A stretch of DNA of 64,000 nt from positions 10,974,001 to 11,038,000 of the forward strand of contig CM055611.1 of NCBI GenBank assembly GCA_029379385.1, given 5' to 3'. Position 1 is the first letter of the stretch; each line of letters begins with the position of its first letter. Source of the DNA: Quillaja saponaria. Lineage: Eukaryota > Streptophyta > Magnoliopsida > Fabales > Quillajaceae. A model generated the notes under the pieces. It ran no database searches and was not told the DNA's origin. It was given only the letters and a program-made list of their open reading frames with translations. A program made the translations under genes and the position numbers. This document shows, in pieces, positions 1 to 11,875 of this stretch.

Positions 1-2070
1 TGTCAACAACTCGAATTTGGAAAAATGGATGATACTGATGATGTTTTTACACGCAATGTTGTTTATCGAGAAGTGCTTAACTCATAAAAGTAACATGAAT
101 TCGGTGAAGTACAAAATCCAGATAACAGCAATGTGGATACATTAAATTTAATGTTTATTGATTTCAAGACATGTGTAAATATTTTTCTTACGTAAATATG
201 ATAAAGCTTCATTGATGTATATATCTTAGGTTTTTCTTTAGTGTTACAAGAATGTATATGATTTTGAATATGGTTTCAAGTTCATAAATGGTTGTTTTAT
301 ATTGTTACCAATTAAATGTTTTTATTACGTTAAATAGGTGTAAAATTTATAATATTTTTATTTGTTTGGATGTTGTGATGACTTACAATTATGAGATAGT
401 TTCTATTTACCAATAAGGTATGTGAAAATGATGAATACTATATGTGCCATTATAAAATAATAGTTTTAAATATTATTAAATTTGATTATGTTTAGGAAAT
501 TTTATCGTGAGATTTTCAATTCAATATAATGGATCTATCATGCTTGATCAAAAATCACAATCGCCATTGGAATGCGAAATGTACATCCTACCAAGTGTAA
601 GATGTCAACCATTAAAAAAAAAAAGCACATCACAAATGAGATCATTAAGAGGTAAAAAATATATAGCATTTTATGTATACTGTTTACTTATAAATAATTC
701 TCATATGTTCTTTTTGTCACACATTTTCACATTTTCACATTTTCACATTTTCAATCCTTATTGTTTGTTTAGACTTTCAAGAAATACTTGAAATATGTAA
801 AGAGTTGAAATGCTTACGTAAAAAAGATCGGCCTAATAGTCAGGTATCTCAATGCAGTAACCACATTCCTGTAAAGTTTACTATGATCATTTTAAATTTA
901 TTTTTGAATTTTGTACATTTTTTACATAGTTATATAGAATGACAATCAAGATCCAAGGGACGTTTGGAAGAATGATGTGTTTATCAACCATTGTGATAGA
1001 TGGAAAGGTAGTATATATAATTTTCTAACAATTTTAGTTATAATACATGCATAGATATTTTATTTTATATTAAAGTAAATTTTTCACTTAATAGGTTCGA
1101 CAATTCAAGATATTTAGTTTTGGTTGGAAATTCTCAATCAAAGTTGATTCAAGACAATCATGGAAAATTGTTAATAAAGAATTAAAAAGTCAAATGGAGA
1201 TAAGATAATCTCTTCATATTTCAATCATCAAATAAAATGAACATGAATATTCATTTTAATTATAAAATGTTATTAACAGGAAAGCAGCAACCACTACTTT
1301 TGAATGTGATATAACAACTGTAAGTAGTATTAATAAACTAACTAAAAATATTTAGTTTTATATTGTTATATATATAGTATTGATTATTCTATGCAGGTTG
1401 GGATAAACTATCGCAAGTATGCATCACAAAGTCCTTGGCTTAAACAAAGCATGGTAAGAGAAATATGATTGACAATAGTTAAGTTTATTATCATCAAATA
1501 ATGTTGTTTTAAACGTAACTGAATAGAAATTCAACATTAGCACAATTGAAGAAAGAAGAATGGAAAAGGTATGTAATAATATGTTGCAATTATATTCATA
1601 CCTAAGGGTTTACATACAAATCAAAAATATTATTTATTTTGTTTAACTTAGGCTGCAAGAAGATTGCAAAAGAGGATATTTGTACCTTTCAGGTAAATTA
1701 GATAATAATTTATCAGTGTGGATTTAGTTTACATTTAAATCTTATAATATATTAAACACACAATATTTCATCACTCTTATATATTTTTGTAGTTTTTCAA
1801 GTGTCAAGAGTTTATCAATATAGAGATGTATAAGGAACTAAACCTCATAATCACAAGGTAAACTTACTACATTATATAGGATAACATAAATTTCATAGAT
1901 TATTTTATGGCAACAAATTTTTTATATTTTTTGTGTGTGGTTATATAGGTGCATGGCAAAACATTCAGGACTACAAAATACAAGAGAAATGCGACAAACT
2001 GAATCTCTCATGAAAAAAATCGATTGTAGAAAATCAAATACATATTTGGATGTTTTTTTCTTTTTTTGAA
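1..2070 (+). other. unrecognised gene-like segment with short exons
   Basis: I do not recognise this gene. Coding-looking blocks bordered by AG and GT sit at about 496-651, 773-843, 938-1007, 1095-1199, 1280-1319, 1397-1453, 1527-1568, 1652-1692, 1793-1857 and from 1949 to a stop near 2068. The four blocks from 1280 to 1692 read through in one frame and would join a Lys/Arg-rich stretch (RRMEK followed by AARRLQKR). The next junction (1692 to 1793) is out of phase. A separate open stretch at 1-87 ends in TAA. The introns are very AT-rich, as in plants. The earlier exons and the start lie outside the window or are lost. This could be the decayed 3' end of a plant gene or of a spliced transposon gene. 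A four-fold TTTTCACA-type short repeat lies at about 718-752. Confidence 0.35.
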
Positions 2071-2315
2071 AGAAATTGGAGCATAGTATTGTCAAAACAT
2101 ATATGTCTACTGTATTTATATTAAGAAAATCAGTTAAATAGATGACCTTTGTTTCAAAAATGACCTTTCACCTTCCTTTTGTTTTTAGTTTTTATAATCA
2201 AAACCTCATGCTTTTTTTTATATATATTTTAGGAGACAAATGTAAATATCTTTTTAAATTACAAGCATCCACAAAGGGTATTTTGGGGAAAAAAATATTA
2301 AATTATTTAATAATA

Positions 2316-2440
2316 CCAGCATCATCGTGCGTGCTCAAATTCTTTTTATTTTTAGAGGAAAAATGTTAAATTCTTTAATACTAGCATCCTCGCACGTGTT
2401 CTCACACTTACTTAGAGGCTTTTTTCTTTTTTAAGAGAAA
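2316..2440. repeat. two direct copies of the foldback element terminus
   Basis: Blocks beginning at 2316 and 2381 resemble the left end of the foldback element that starts at 2441 (CAGCATC, a CG-containing stretch, then a T-rich tract). They are spaced about 60-65 bp apart, so three head-to-tail copies of the end precede a single right-hand end. Nothing else was recognised between 2071 and 2315. Confidence 0.6.
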
Positions 2441-2774
2441 CTAGCATCCTTGCACACAAGTGCTCAGATGCTTTTTTCTTTTTTAAGCGAAATGTATAAA
2501 ATTCTTTCTAGTGCATATTTCTGTCCCAGTGTATTCTTCTAGAAATGTACTCATCTATCAGGATAAACTTCACACTCGCATGCGTCCTCTCTTAAAAAAA
2601 GAAAAAAGCATATGAGCATGTGTTCGAGTGTGAAGAACATAAATCCTAATAAATGAGTACGTTCCTAGAAGAATACACTAGGATAGGAATATGCACTGGA
2701 AAGAATTTTATATATTTTGCTTAAAAAACAAAAAAGCATCTGAGCACGCGCGAGAGTGCTTGCGAGGATGCTAG
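2441..2774. mobile_element. foldback / MITE-like inverted repeat
   Basis: The left arm begins CTAGCATCCTTGCA and the right arm ends with its reverse complement (TGCGAGGATGCTAG). The arms pair over most of about 330 bp, with the centre of symmetry near 2600, where a poly-A/GAAAAAAG tract is flanked by CACACTCG and CGAGTGTG. No ORF of note is present. Long imperfect palindromes with almost no spacer are typical of plant foldback elements and some MITEs. The transposase family cannot be assigned because no clear target-site duplication was seen. Confidence 0.7.
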
Positions 2775-3046
2775 TGTATATATATAATTGGAATAAATTT
2801 ACACCACAAACACAAGTTGTGGACTTTGACTTAATTTCTTTTTGTTTTTATTTATTGTTCCTTCCTTTTTCCCTTTCCTTTACTTGTCTACTGCCTTTGT
2901 TCCTCTTATTTCTCCCCTGCTTCTTGAATGTTCTGGGGAAGTTTTACTTTCTTTTTTTTTTGTCTGCCCACGAAGCTTTATGCTTTGTCGTGAAACCCTC
3001 ATCGTCTAACCACCAATCCAAGATTTGAAGCTACAGCACCTCAAGG

Positions 3047-3704
3047 ATGGGTGAAAAGGTCAAAGGAGGAGTAGTCGTTCCTGAATTTGTCTTGAAAAAA
3101 AGAAAAAAAAAAAAAAAAAAAAGAAGGAAAGTGAGGAATGGGCCTTGGAAAAGAAGCAAGAACTTAAAGTTACCAAGAAGAAGAGTTCTGAAAATTGGAA
3201 GTTGATTTTGAACAGAGCTAAACCATATGCAAAAGAATATGATGAGCAGCAAAAATGAGCTGATCAAATTGAAGCGTGAGGCAAAACTTAAAGGATAGAG
3301 CCTTATGTGACTTACGAGTACCTTAACTTAAATAGTGTCAGAGAATTAAGGCTTGACAAGAAGAGAACTGCTTTGATTGACAATTCGATTATTGAACAGG
3401 TAGGTCCATCTGGTTGTTTGTGTATGTATCTAGTAACTTGTACTCGTGTACATGTAGGACATAAACTTTGTTATCTGACATGTGTATAACTATAGGCTTT
3501 GGGTAAGTAGAGAATTGTTTGCAAAGAAGATTTGATTCAGGAGATTTTGATTGTCGAGCCTCACTTCAAGAACCAAACAACTTCCTCTGGCCTTTTAAGC
3601 TTAAGGCACTCCTGGGGGTTTGAAGAAGAAAAGAAATGTTAAGGGAGGGGGATGTTGGAAACCGAGAAGATTATATAAATGAACTCATTAGAAGGATGAA
3701 TTAG
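3047..3704 (+). pseudogene. RPL7: 60S ribosomal protein L7 (uL30 family) pseudogene
   Basis: The conceptual product starts MGEKVKGGVVVPEFVLKKRK and follows plant cytosolic L7, a large-subunit rRNA-binding protein. The recognisable parts are the N-terminal Lys-rich region (to AKLKG), then EPYVTYEYLNLNSVREL, RTALIDNSIIEQ, PHFK and the C-terminal NRE.YINELIRRMN, followed by TAG. It cannot be functional. A poly-A expansion at about 3097-3120 shifts the frame. Roughly 55 central codons (between AKLKG and EPYVTY) are missing, as is a further short deletion before KKRTAL. Stops follow. An apparent GT-AG intron (3400-3494) is still present, so this is not a fully processed retrocopy. An AAACCCT motif about 50 bp upstream resembles ribosomal-protein gene leaders. 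The stop is followed directly by sequence shared with the LTR-type repeat at 17351. Confidence 0.88.
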
Positions 3705-3718
3705 ATTTATGGGGAATG

Positions 3719-6387
3719 ATTTCCTTCCAATTTTGAGTCTTGTATGTTTGTCAAAGATTTATTTCTTGTTAATCATATGGCACTTTGGTTTTGAAAACAA
3801 ATTGCTAATTCATCTATTGTTTTTGACTTGAAATGGTTATTTGATTCTTTATAATTCACCTTACATATTGATTGACTAATGAGACTTTAGTTGTTGTCAA
3901 GTGTGGGATATCACAGACATGGATATTGTTGATAAAGGTAATACTTCCAATTCTTAGATTCAATTGTAGTGAGTAAGATCTTAATCGGATAATGTGTTTT
4001 TTTAGTTGGGTGAATTGACTTATTGCACTTTTTAATATTAATATGTACCCAATTTTTGTTTTTAATTTAGTGCACTTTCAGTACTTAGCTAAATTAATTA
4101 CCTGTGGTAGTGCTGATTTTATTAGCGCTTATGGTTTTTGAGAATCATTTAGCTCGCCTATGATTTTAAATTTTTATATATGAATATTAGCTTTTTATTT
4201 TTAGTGATCAGTGTGTCTTAGTCCGTTTACGTGTTAGTTTGGTTAAAGGCATTAATGTCAAGTTAGGAAATTAATGAGATAAAATACAAGTTAGTAGGAA
4301 TGTAAGTTTGAAAGTGATGATAACTGGTGATTGAGTGATTAATAAAAGGAGAATAGAGACAGATTTTATAAGCTAGAGAAATCTTGTATTTCAAGTGTTC
4401 TATGGACTAAATTAGATAAAGAGTTCTAAAGAGAAAATATAGCTTTTAGTCTTGGGATGATATATGGACATTTTCATAACTTGATTCAAAATATTTTTAT
4501 TAGTACAACTACTAGACTACAGCTAGGTTCATACAGGATTTTTAGTGAGCTTTAGTAAATCCGGGAGACATCGTCAGAGGTTATGGTTGGAATTAGCTTA
4601 GGACCTCTCAATAAAAGTTGTTCCTAACATGTTAAAGGATAAATATGGAGAAATTCCTTGTTGTATGTATTTTGGAGGTACTGGAATTCATGATTGTAAT
4701 TTTTGGGTCTTGACTGTACCTGTTTCAAAGTAATTGATATTAGGGGGTCTTAAAGGATGAATTAGGAGTAGAGTTCTAAATATAAAATGTTCCTAACACC
4801 TTATAAGCTAGACTGGAAAGTTTATTAATTTAACTCTCAAATATGAGAGTTCTATAAGCATCATAATCAAAGGTTGACAAGTAGAAATTTGTGCAGTGCC
4901 TGTTTTTGTTCATGCAAAGAATTAAGTAAGCTTAAGGCTGATTTTATGAGAATTTTCTAAATAAGAAATGTAGTTAATATCCTGAAGATAATGTTTAAAC
5001 TTGGTTTTGTTGAATTGGGTTAAGCATGTAGGTTGAAAAATAAACATATATCCAAGGGGTGTTGTGAAAATGCCTAAAAGGAGTAAACTTTAAATATATA
5101 CTTGAAACTTACTAACTCTAGATTTTCGTAATTAAAATGTTATAACTTATGAAATTAATAAACTTAATAATACTTGGAAAATGTAATTGCAGCTTTAGAA
5201 TGTGTTGTTGATACAATGACGCGCATGAATGCAAGAGTAAGTAACGAAGGAGATCAGTAAAAAGTGAGTGGTTAATTGCTACATTTTGGTTGTTAAATTA
5301 GTGTGTTGATTGTTTGATGTATTTATGTATATATGTATATATATTATGTAATGGTAAATAAGAATCATATTGCTATGATTGACTATTTGAATTATTTTGA
5401 TGTTTGAAATTGTTTGTAGTTGATAATGGCAAACGAAGTATTTTTCTTTTCAAAATGATTTTTACTCCTAATATGAAATCCTAGTGCACTTAGGTTGTTT
5501 AAGACATTTTGATTCTGACAAGTGTTTTAAAAAGATATTTGAGTGCTCAGCCTCGATAGGTGGATTTGGAGAAGGAGATTCAGTGATTCTGATTTTAGTA
5601 GTTTTGTTTAGTGTGTGAGCGCAAAACTACCCGGTGGGAGTGGTGTGCAGAACTGAGTTACTTAGTTGGCTCTTTGTATGCTTTGAATGCTTTGATTGTT
5701 TTGTTTGGATTGCATAGAATACTAGTTGAAATGTGCTTGTTATGTTTCCATAATCATGTACATCTTAATCTTAGTGATTTTGTAATTTATGGTATGTTGA
5801 TATTAATTGATTATATATTATGTATACATGTGTTAAGTGATACTAATACCATTTAGGTATGAATTTCCACTCATTAAGTCCATAGGACTCACCCCTCTTT
5901 GTTGAAATTTTTTTAGTAACAGGATCTCAAAGGACGTCAACCACCAACACGGGGCTTGCCAAGTATTTGGCGGCAAGGTAAAATTTGGAATCTCATACTT
6001 AAAGTTAATGATGAAAGTTTATAGTCACCTAAAGTTGTGGGGTGTTTGGTCTTTTGTTGTGTAATATTCTAGTTATTTGTTATTGTGATGAGAAACAGAG
6101 CAGAGCTCATTGTTGTTTTTGTTATTGTTACTGTATAAAATCTGGAGTATATGTTGTTTATATTTCTATAGGCATGTTTCACTTTATAGGGAACCTTTGC
6201 CCAAATTGTTAGTAAATTGTTATATGTCTCAGTAAACAAGCTTCTACAGGTAACTCTTATTTATAAAACTTGTTTTTATGTATTAGTTTAGTTAAGAGTC
6301 ATATATATTCAATTATGATAAGTTAAGGTTATGGAGGTTTGGTTATCTAATCCTCCGGCCAGTCATGCCTTAGTGAGGGGTGTGACA
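3719..6387 (+). repeat. long LTR-type repeat, family A, copy 1 (5' LTR)
   Basis: This stretch is collinear with 17351-23205 once the insertion there is removed, and in its 3' half with 28399-32018 and 43080-44775. It ends in GAGGGGTGTGACA directly before a primer-binding site, as a 5' LTR should. The 3' end matches Ty3/gypsy Tekay/Del-type plant LTRs (inference from the GGGGTGTGACA end and PBS). The left edge is uncertain: homology between copies 1 and 2 starts at 3719, just after the L7 stop codon, but other copies are more than 3.3 kb long, so the true LTR may begin upstream and contain the L7 fragment. Short ORFs inside are not credible genes. Confidence 0.7.
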
Positions 6388-6389
6388 AG

Positions 6390-6404
6390 TTGGTATCAGA
6401 GCTT
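6390..6404 (+). other. primer-binding site (initiator Met tRNA type)
   Basis: TTGGTATCAGAGCTT lies two bases after the LTR end. It matches the TGGTATCAGAGC primer-binding site used by many plant LTR retrotransposons (complementary to the 3' end of initiator tRNA-Met) and fixes this LTR as a 5' LTR on the plus strand. Confidence 0.85.
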
Positions 6405-6702
6405 GGGTTTAGAGGACTGTGACTACAAATATGGGATGCTGTTGCTTTGTTTGTATACACTACTTGGGTTGTAGGTGGACCTAGTGATACGTTCTAATTC
6501 ATCTTGAAACTTCAAGTTGTGATTTTCTAATGTACTATTCTCAGCTTTATATGATAAATGTGTCTTGAATCATATGTGTTTGTTTAAACATGATGATACG
6601 TAGTGGTCATGTCATGAGTTGTGTGAGATAATTGGAATATTGGCCCAATCATGAATTAACCAATCTTCAGGTGCCTTTGTCAAGAAATTTAAGTTAGAGA
6701 AG
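6405..6702 (+). other. retroelement leader remnant
   Basis: This is the untranslated leader expected after the PBS. It has no ORF of note and is cut off by the poly(T) tract of the minus-strand LINE that follows. Confidence 0.5.
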
Positions 6703-7043
6703 TTTTTTTTTTTTTTTTTTTTTTTAAACCCAAACTTTACTACAACCAGTCAGTCCTTTAGATTTTATTAATTTTCAAGAAAAAATAAAAGCCAGAGTAT
6801 AGTCTAAGGCAAAAACTTACAAGAATTCAAGAAAACTAAACTTGGGATAGTATCCCATTACAATAAACGAAACTACACTAATAAACTAGGATTCCAAAAC
6901 CATAAATTTGGGATACTATCCCATTACAGAAGCTATGAATTTGCAATTACCTTAATTAATGTAAGAAACTTGGTCTTTGTCCAAAAGGAGAAGCCCATAA
7001 AGATGTGTTGAAAATGGTAGACCAAAACATTGTATGATTTAAT

Positions 7044-10000
7044 CTACTTCATTAACTCATGAAATTTCACATGAAGTTTCCATAAAGGATTCGTTTTCTT
7101 AATGACACAATTCACAAGAGCTAATGAGTCAACATTAACAATGATGTTAACTAATCCTCTTAAAACACATATTTTCAAGCCTTCAAGCAAAGCTTCAAAT
7201 TCAGCAACCATATTGGTTTGTATCCCCAAACAAGTACTAAATGAAGCTAACATATCACTTGAGGAATTTCTAATTATACCTCTTGTTGTTGCCTCCCCAG
7301 GATTACTCTGAGAACACACATCACAATTTAATTCAACAAACAAATAAGGAGGAGGCTGCCACATTAAAATCACAACTTTCTTTAAAAAAACATGTTGCTT
7401 GGAATCCAGAATAGCAAGAATCTAAGCTGGTATTAATCTTTAAAGTGAAGGTTAACTTTACCTTTCAAAACAATAAGGATTAGGTCAATGATTTTCATGA
7501 CCTGCCTTATAATTTTCACTGAGCTCATTCATATTTTCATAAGCCATCGCATTGCGAGCTTTCCAAATTTCCCATACAGTCAAACAAGGAGTGATTAATC
7601 TCATTTACCCTGCAAAAGAGTTAGTATTAGCTTGCCACCATAATCTAAACATCTCATGCACTGATGTGATGGTGAAGGACATATCAAAGTAGTGAAAGAA
7701 GAACTTCCAAACATCTATGACAATTTGGGAGGACATAAAAAAGTGCTGACTTGTTTCTATATCAAGATTAGCATAACATCGACAACAAGAAGCTAATGAA
7801 ATGCTGAATCTCATCACATAGCAGTCCAAGGCAAGAAAATCATTACCATAATTTCCAGACAAAGATTGAGATACCTTAATTGGAAGTAATGGATGCCATG
7901 AATAAGATAAACAAGGTTGCACGTTATTTGTTTGCCTAATAACACTCCAAGCAGATGAAATTGAGAATCACCTCTCTTCTCTTCAGTCCACACTAACTCA
8001 TCATCATAATTGCCAATTTGCAGCTTAAGAGTTTTGGGATGCACTATCCTCGATATTAGTTGTCTATCAACCTCCAAGAGATGGAAATAATCACACAGTT
8101 GTAAGTGTACAAGCTAATTCGGTATCTCCTCAACAAGTAAGTATAGTGGCCCAAGCTCACACCATACATCAAACTAAAAGCTAATATGCCCCTTTGGCAC
8201 ATTCTAGAAAAAAATGGGGCTCAACAAGATCTTTACATCCAACCAGCCTACTCCACATAGGAGAAACATTTGAAGGATTAGAACACAATGGATGCAACTT
8301 ATTGCAATATTTAGCTAAGATGAAGCATGCCCAAAGAGATTGACTTTTTCTGTAAATTGAACCAAAGCTTCATTGAGGAAGCCTAAGCCATGTCAAAGAG
8401 TAATCTAACACCAAGTCCCCCTTCTTGAATAGGGCGACAAATGTTTTTCCAAGAACACCAATGAAATTTTCTATAGCTATCCTTTGCTCACCAAAACAAA
8501 TTTGCAATTGCATTCTCCATTTTAATCAAAACAGATTTAGGAGGATCCAAAGTACTCAAAAGGTACAAAGGCATTGAATTAAGAGCATGTTTTATTAAGA
8601 TTGACCTTCTGCCTTGTGACAGAAATTTGGAAGACCAAGAAGAGATCCTTAAATGAATCTTTGATATCATGTTGGTGAATAACGCCACTATCTTGTGACC
8701 TGCAAAAAGACAACAACCAAGATAAGTCACTGGGAAGTTTTTATGTATGAACCTCGTGACATTATTGATGATTCTTAGGCATTGCGAAAAGGCCTTAGCA
8801 CTTGTTAAAAATAACTTTTTTGTCTATTCACCAGCTGACCAGAATTAGCCTAATACTCTTTTAAGAAAGTAATTAAGGCCTCGCAAGAATGTTTTTTACC
8901 ATTAGAAAATATGATAGCATCATCAGTAAAAGAAAGATGTGATATTTTAGGAGAGCCATGCGATGGAAAAAATAATTAACTTTACTTGTTTCCATAATTT
9001 GTTTAAGCCCTAGACTTAATACTTCAAATGCTAGAAGAAACAAAAAAGGAGATAAGGGATCTTCTTGTCGAAGGTCTCTTGAAGGCTTGAAAAAACCTAC
9101 TGAGCTCCCATTCACTAGAACTGAATACCATGGACTACCAATATTCACAAAATCCAAATTTCCTTAGAACCAAAACTAAAAATAACCAATTAACCTGGTC
9201 ATAAGCCTTTGCCATGTCTAACTTGAAAATGGTGTTGCAACTCAGTACCTTTTTTATTGAAATCGTGGACCAATTTTTGGGCCAAGGCCACATTATCTAT
9301 AATGCTTCGTACCCTCATAAATCCATTATGCTCTTTAGATATTATGAGGGGTAAAATTGGAGATAACTGATTATTTAATATGCGGAATATGACTTTGGAA
9401 GTAAAGTTGCATAAGCTAATTGGTCTTTTAGTGAATGATTGAGGTGAGTCCAACTTTAGGTAGTAGAACAATGACTTTTCTACTTACAAATTTTGAAAGC
9501 TCACCTCCATAGCAAAAGTACTCAGTTTGCTATTAAATTCCTTAATTACCAATTTTGGAATGCAAGTATTACCTTCACTTGTGAAAAGGTGCATAAAGTG
9601 TTCAATTGTTGCCCTCTCAATATCAGCCTATTGATCAAGCCAATTTCCGGAAGCATCTTTGATTTTGAAGATTGCTAATCTGCTCCTTTTAGCTTTGACT
9701 GAGGAATGATAAAATTTAGTGCATCTCTCACTTCCTTTAATCATTTAACTGGGGACTTTTTTTGCCAAAACTCCTCCTCAATGATGAGCTCCTCCTCTAA
9801 TAAAGCTTAAGCTTTGCTTAGATCATCCAAAGATGCTTTGCCCCTATCAACAGCCTAGTCAGTATAAGATACAAACTCTTCAGCACTTTTAACTCTATTT
9901 GGAACACGACCAAAGACTTCCTTATTCCACCCCCGCAATACGTTTTTCAAACAATTTAATTTGGCATCCAAAACATACATTTTGGTTACCAAGTTATGGC

Positions 10001-10687
10001 TTATCACAAGAGTATCAAACTGTAGACAAAAACTGATTATGGTGACTCCATACATTAAGGAAGTGAAATGGAGCTTTAAGTAAAATGCCTTGTCCATGAA
10101 CTTCCACTTTCAATGGATTATGATCTGAATACTTCCTATTAAGCTGAGAGACATGGAAATCCACATTAGTCCAGCATGAATTTATCAAAAAACAATCTAA
10201 CCTCTTCAAGATTCTAGCTAAGCCCTCTTGCTTATTAGTCCATATAAATCGAGACACTGTAGAGAGAGAACACAATTGAAATCTCCTCCTACTAACCTGC
10301 CATTTGATCCAACCAGGTTACTAATATGCATCAAATCATTCCACAAAAGCATTTTTTCCACCCTAGTACATTTTGCATGTACAAAAGAAAGAAACATAGG
10401 AGTGTCCATACTCTGGTGTTTAACTTGCAAAGACACTTACTGTCCTAATTTAAAACTTCCAAACAAGTAATTAAGTCATCCCAAAACAGCCACAAATTAT
10501 TATCTAAATTAGATAAAGAATTTGAAAAGCCACATAAAGTTGCAAGAACATTTAATTTATCAAAGGACATTTAGGTTCCGAAATAACCACCATGGGTGCA
10601 TTTATGTAATCTTTTTAATTTACAAAGCCTTCGTCTTGTTTTAATATTCCTAACTCCTCTAACATTCCAATAAATAAGATTAATCAT
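7044..10687 (-). pseudogene. LINE ORF2: endonuclease, reverse transcriptase, RNase H (broken)
   Basis: ORF2 nicks DNA and reverse-transcribes LINE RNA. The endonuclease starts near 10687 with LIYWNVRGVRN (the usual WN.RG start), continues with GGDFNCVL near 10300 and SDHNPL near 10120, both APE-type catalytic motifs. The reverse transcriptase is seen as FTKRPISLCNF, then a region with GFMRVRSIIDNV (9471-9199), [17 protein letters not shown] (near 9060) and KFLSQGRRSILIKHAL near 8600. The final RNase H (7373-7044) contains GEATTRGIIR, NMVAEFEALLEGL and VNVDSLALV. These pieces lie in different frames with stops between them, so no intact protein is made. Confidence 0.85.
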
Positions 10688-10765
10688 TTGAAAGTAGAAG
10701 AAGGAAAATTATTGCTAACCTTATAGAATGGATTGTTCATTGTTGCCTTCATGCTCTCAAGTCCT

Positions 10766-10834
10766 TCCTAACCTAACCCTAACCCTAACCTAACCCTAAC
10801 CTAACCCTAACCTAACCCTAACCCTAACCCTAAC
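10766..10834 (-). repeat. telomere-like TTAGGG/TTAGG repeat inside the LINE
   Basis: A run of about 70 bp is made of mixed CCCTAA and CCTAA units on the plus strand (TTAGGG/TTAGG on the LINE strand). It lies between ORF1 and ORF2 of the LINE. The usual plant telomere unit is TTTAGGG, so this is not a simple piece of ordinary plant telomere. Confidence 0.85.
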
Positions 10835-10859
10835 AAAACTGAACGGCTAAGAAATTTGC

Positions 10860-11869
10860 TTTAGAGGACTCTTTTGACCATTCTTAGGGGAAAGATTCAG
10901 AGTATGAATCATCCTATCCAAATCTTCTCACGAGTTTAGCTCAAAATCCTCAGTACCATAAAAAGGATTATCCACCGTCTCATAATTTAACTTGAGAAGC
11001 TAATGGTCTTGAGAGCCCTTGCTTAGTTCACCTCTGTCTTCTTGAGACTTTAGATCACCTTCTTAATTAACTTGATTGCTTTCTTATTGGTCTTGAATGA
11101 ATTCTTATTCTTCTTCTAATGAGTCTTGAATACAAATATCAAAGGCTATTCTTGTTCTTTTCATGACTTCTTTCTCTTTGCCCAATTACTTTATTGTTCA
11201 TACCATCCATAAGATTTCCATCAAGTACTCCAATGCCATGATCATTTGAATTTAATTCTTCTAATTCCCGAATAGTATTAACATTGGAAAGGGATGCCGA
11301 CGATGACCCTCCTTAAGAAACTTGTTGACCAAGAGTCTCTTTGGATTGTTGGTTGTAATTGGCTGGTTATCATCTTCTTGCATCGCTACCTTCAATTTTC
11401 CTTTTTGAATCCAAACTTCCTTAGTCTTTTCTTTCCCCAAAACTATCTTTTCGATCTCTTTTGGTTCTTGCAACTTCTTATCTTGTACAAATTCCTAGTT
11501 CTTGATATTCTTGGTTTGATCTTAATGATTCTTTATGATTTCATGGTTATTTAAAGATACCTTACATTCATCCACTCCATGTCCAAGTTGACAGCATTAA
11601 TTACAATATTTAGGGACATTTTTATATCCAATTTCTTGGTAAAAGCCCTTTCCTTCACCACATCCTATCCAAATTTTTTGAGCAAATAGTTTCAAAAGAT
11701 CAAGCTCAACACATACCCTTGTAATACTCTGTCTTGTTCTTGAAGTTAAGGCACCATCAAGTTTAAATGGTTTACCCATTAAAGAAGCAATAATGAATAG
11801 ACTTTGTTTAGAACAAAAGTGGATAGGTAAATTGATCCATATCATGATGATTCTTGTTCGGACGGCCAA
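10860..11869 (-). pseudogene. LINE ORF1 (gag-like, zinc knuckle), broken
   Basis: The first block (11869-11597) contains MIWINLPIHF, MGKPFKLDGALT and TRVCVELDL, which match the RNA-binding gag-like domain (DUF4283 type) of plant L1 ORF1. It is followed by a CCHC zinc knuckle reading KYCN, a stop, CCQLGHGVDEC near 11580-11620. A second block (11473-11261) is rich in Lys and Glu and probably represents the C-terminal tail. Stops and frameshifts break the frame. The start is missing because the LINE ends here against the Tat element. Confidence 0.7.
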
Positions 11870-11875
11870 GTAACG

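Larger units (their letters stand above)
6703..11868 (-). mobile_element. L1-type LINE (non-LTR retrotransposon), degraded
   Basis: The tract of 23 T at 6703-6725 is the poly(A) tail of a minus-strand LINE. Reading leftwards from 11868, the order is: a gag-like ORF1 with zinc knuckle, a telomere-like repeat, then ORF2 with endonuclease, reverse transcriptase, zinc-finger-like region and RNase H. This is the standard order of plant L1 elements with an RNase H domain. The element has many frameshifts and stops. At its 5' end it abuts Tat-type Ty3 sequence at about 11870 with no visible target-site duplication, so it is 5'-truncated or was joined by recombination. A related LINE lies at 40300-43060. 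Confidence 0.85.

Noticed and set aside
2756..3028. Leu/Phe-rich ORF before the L7 pseudogene
   Set aside because: It arises from a pyrimidine-rich tract and has no start context or domain.
10766..10834. Possible chromosome-end or telomere fusion site
   Set aside because: The array is only about 70 bp, sits inside a LINE and has LINE sequence on both sides.
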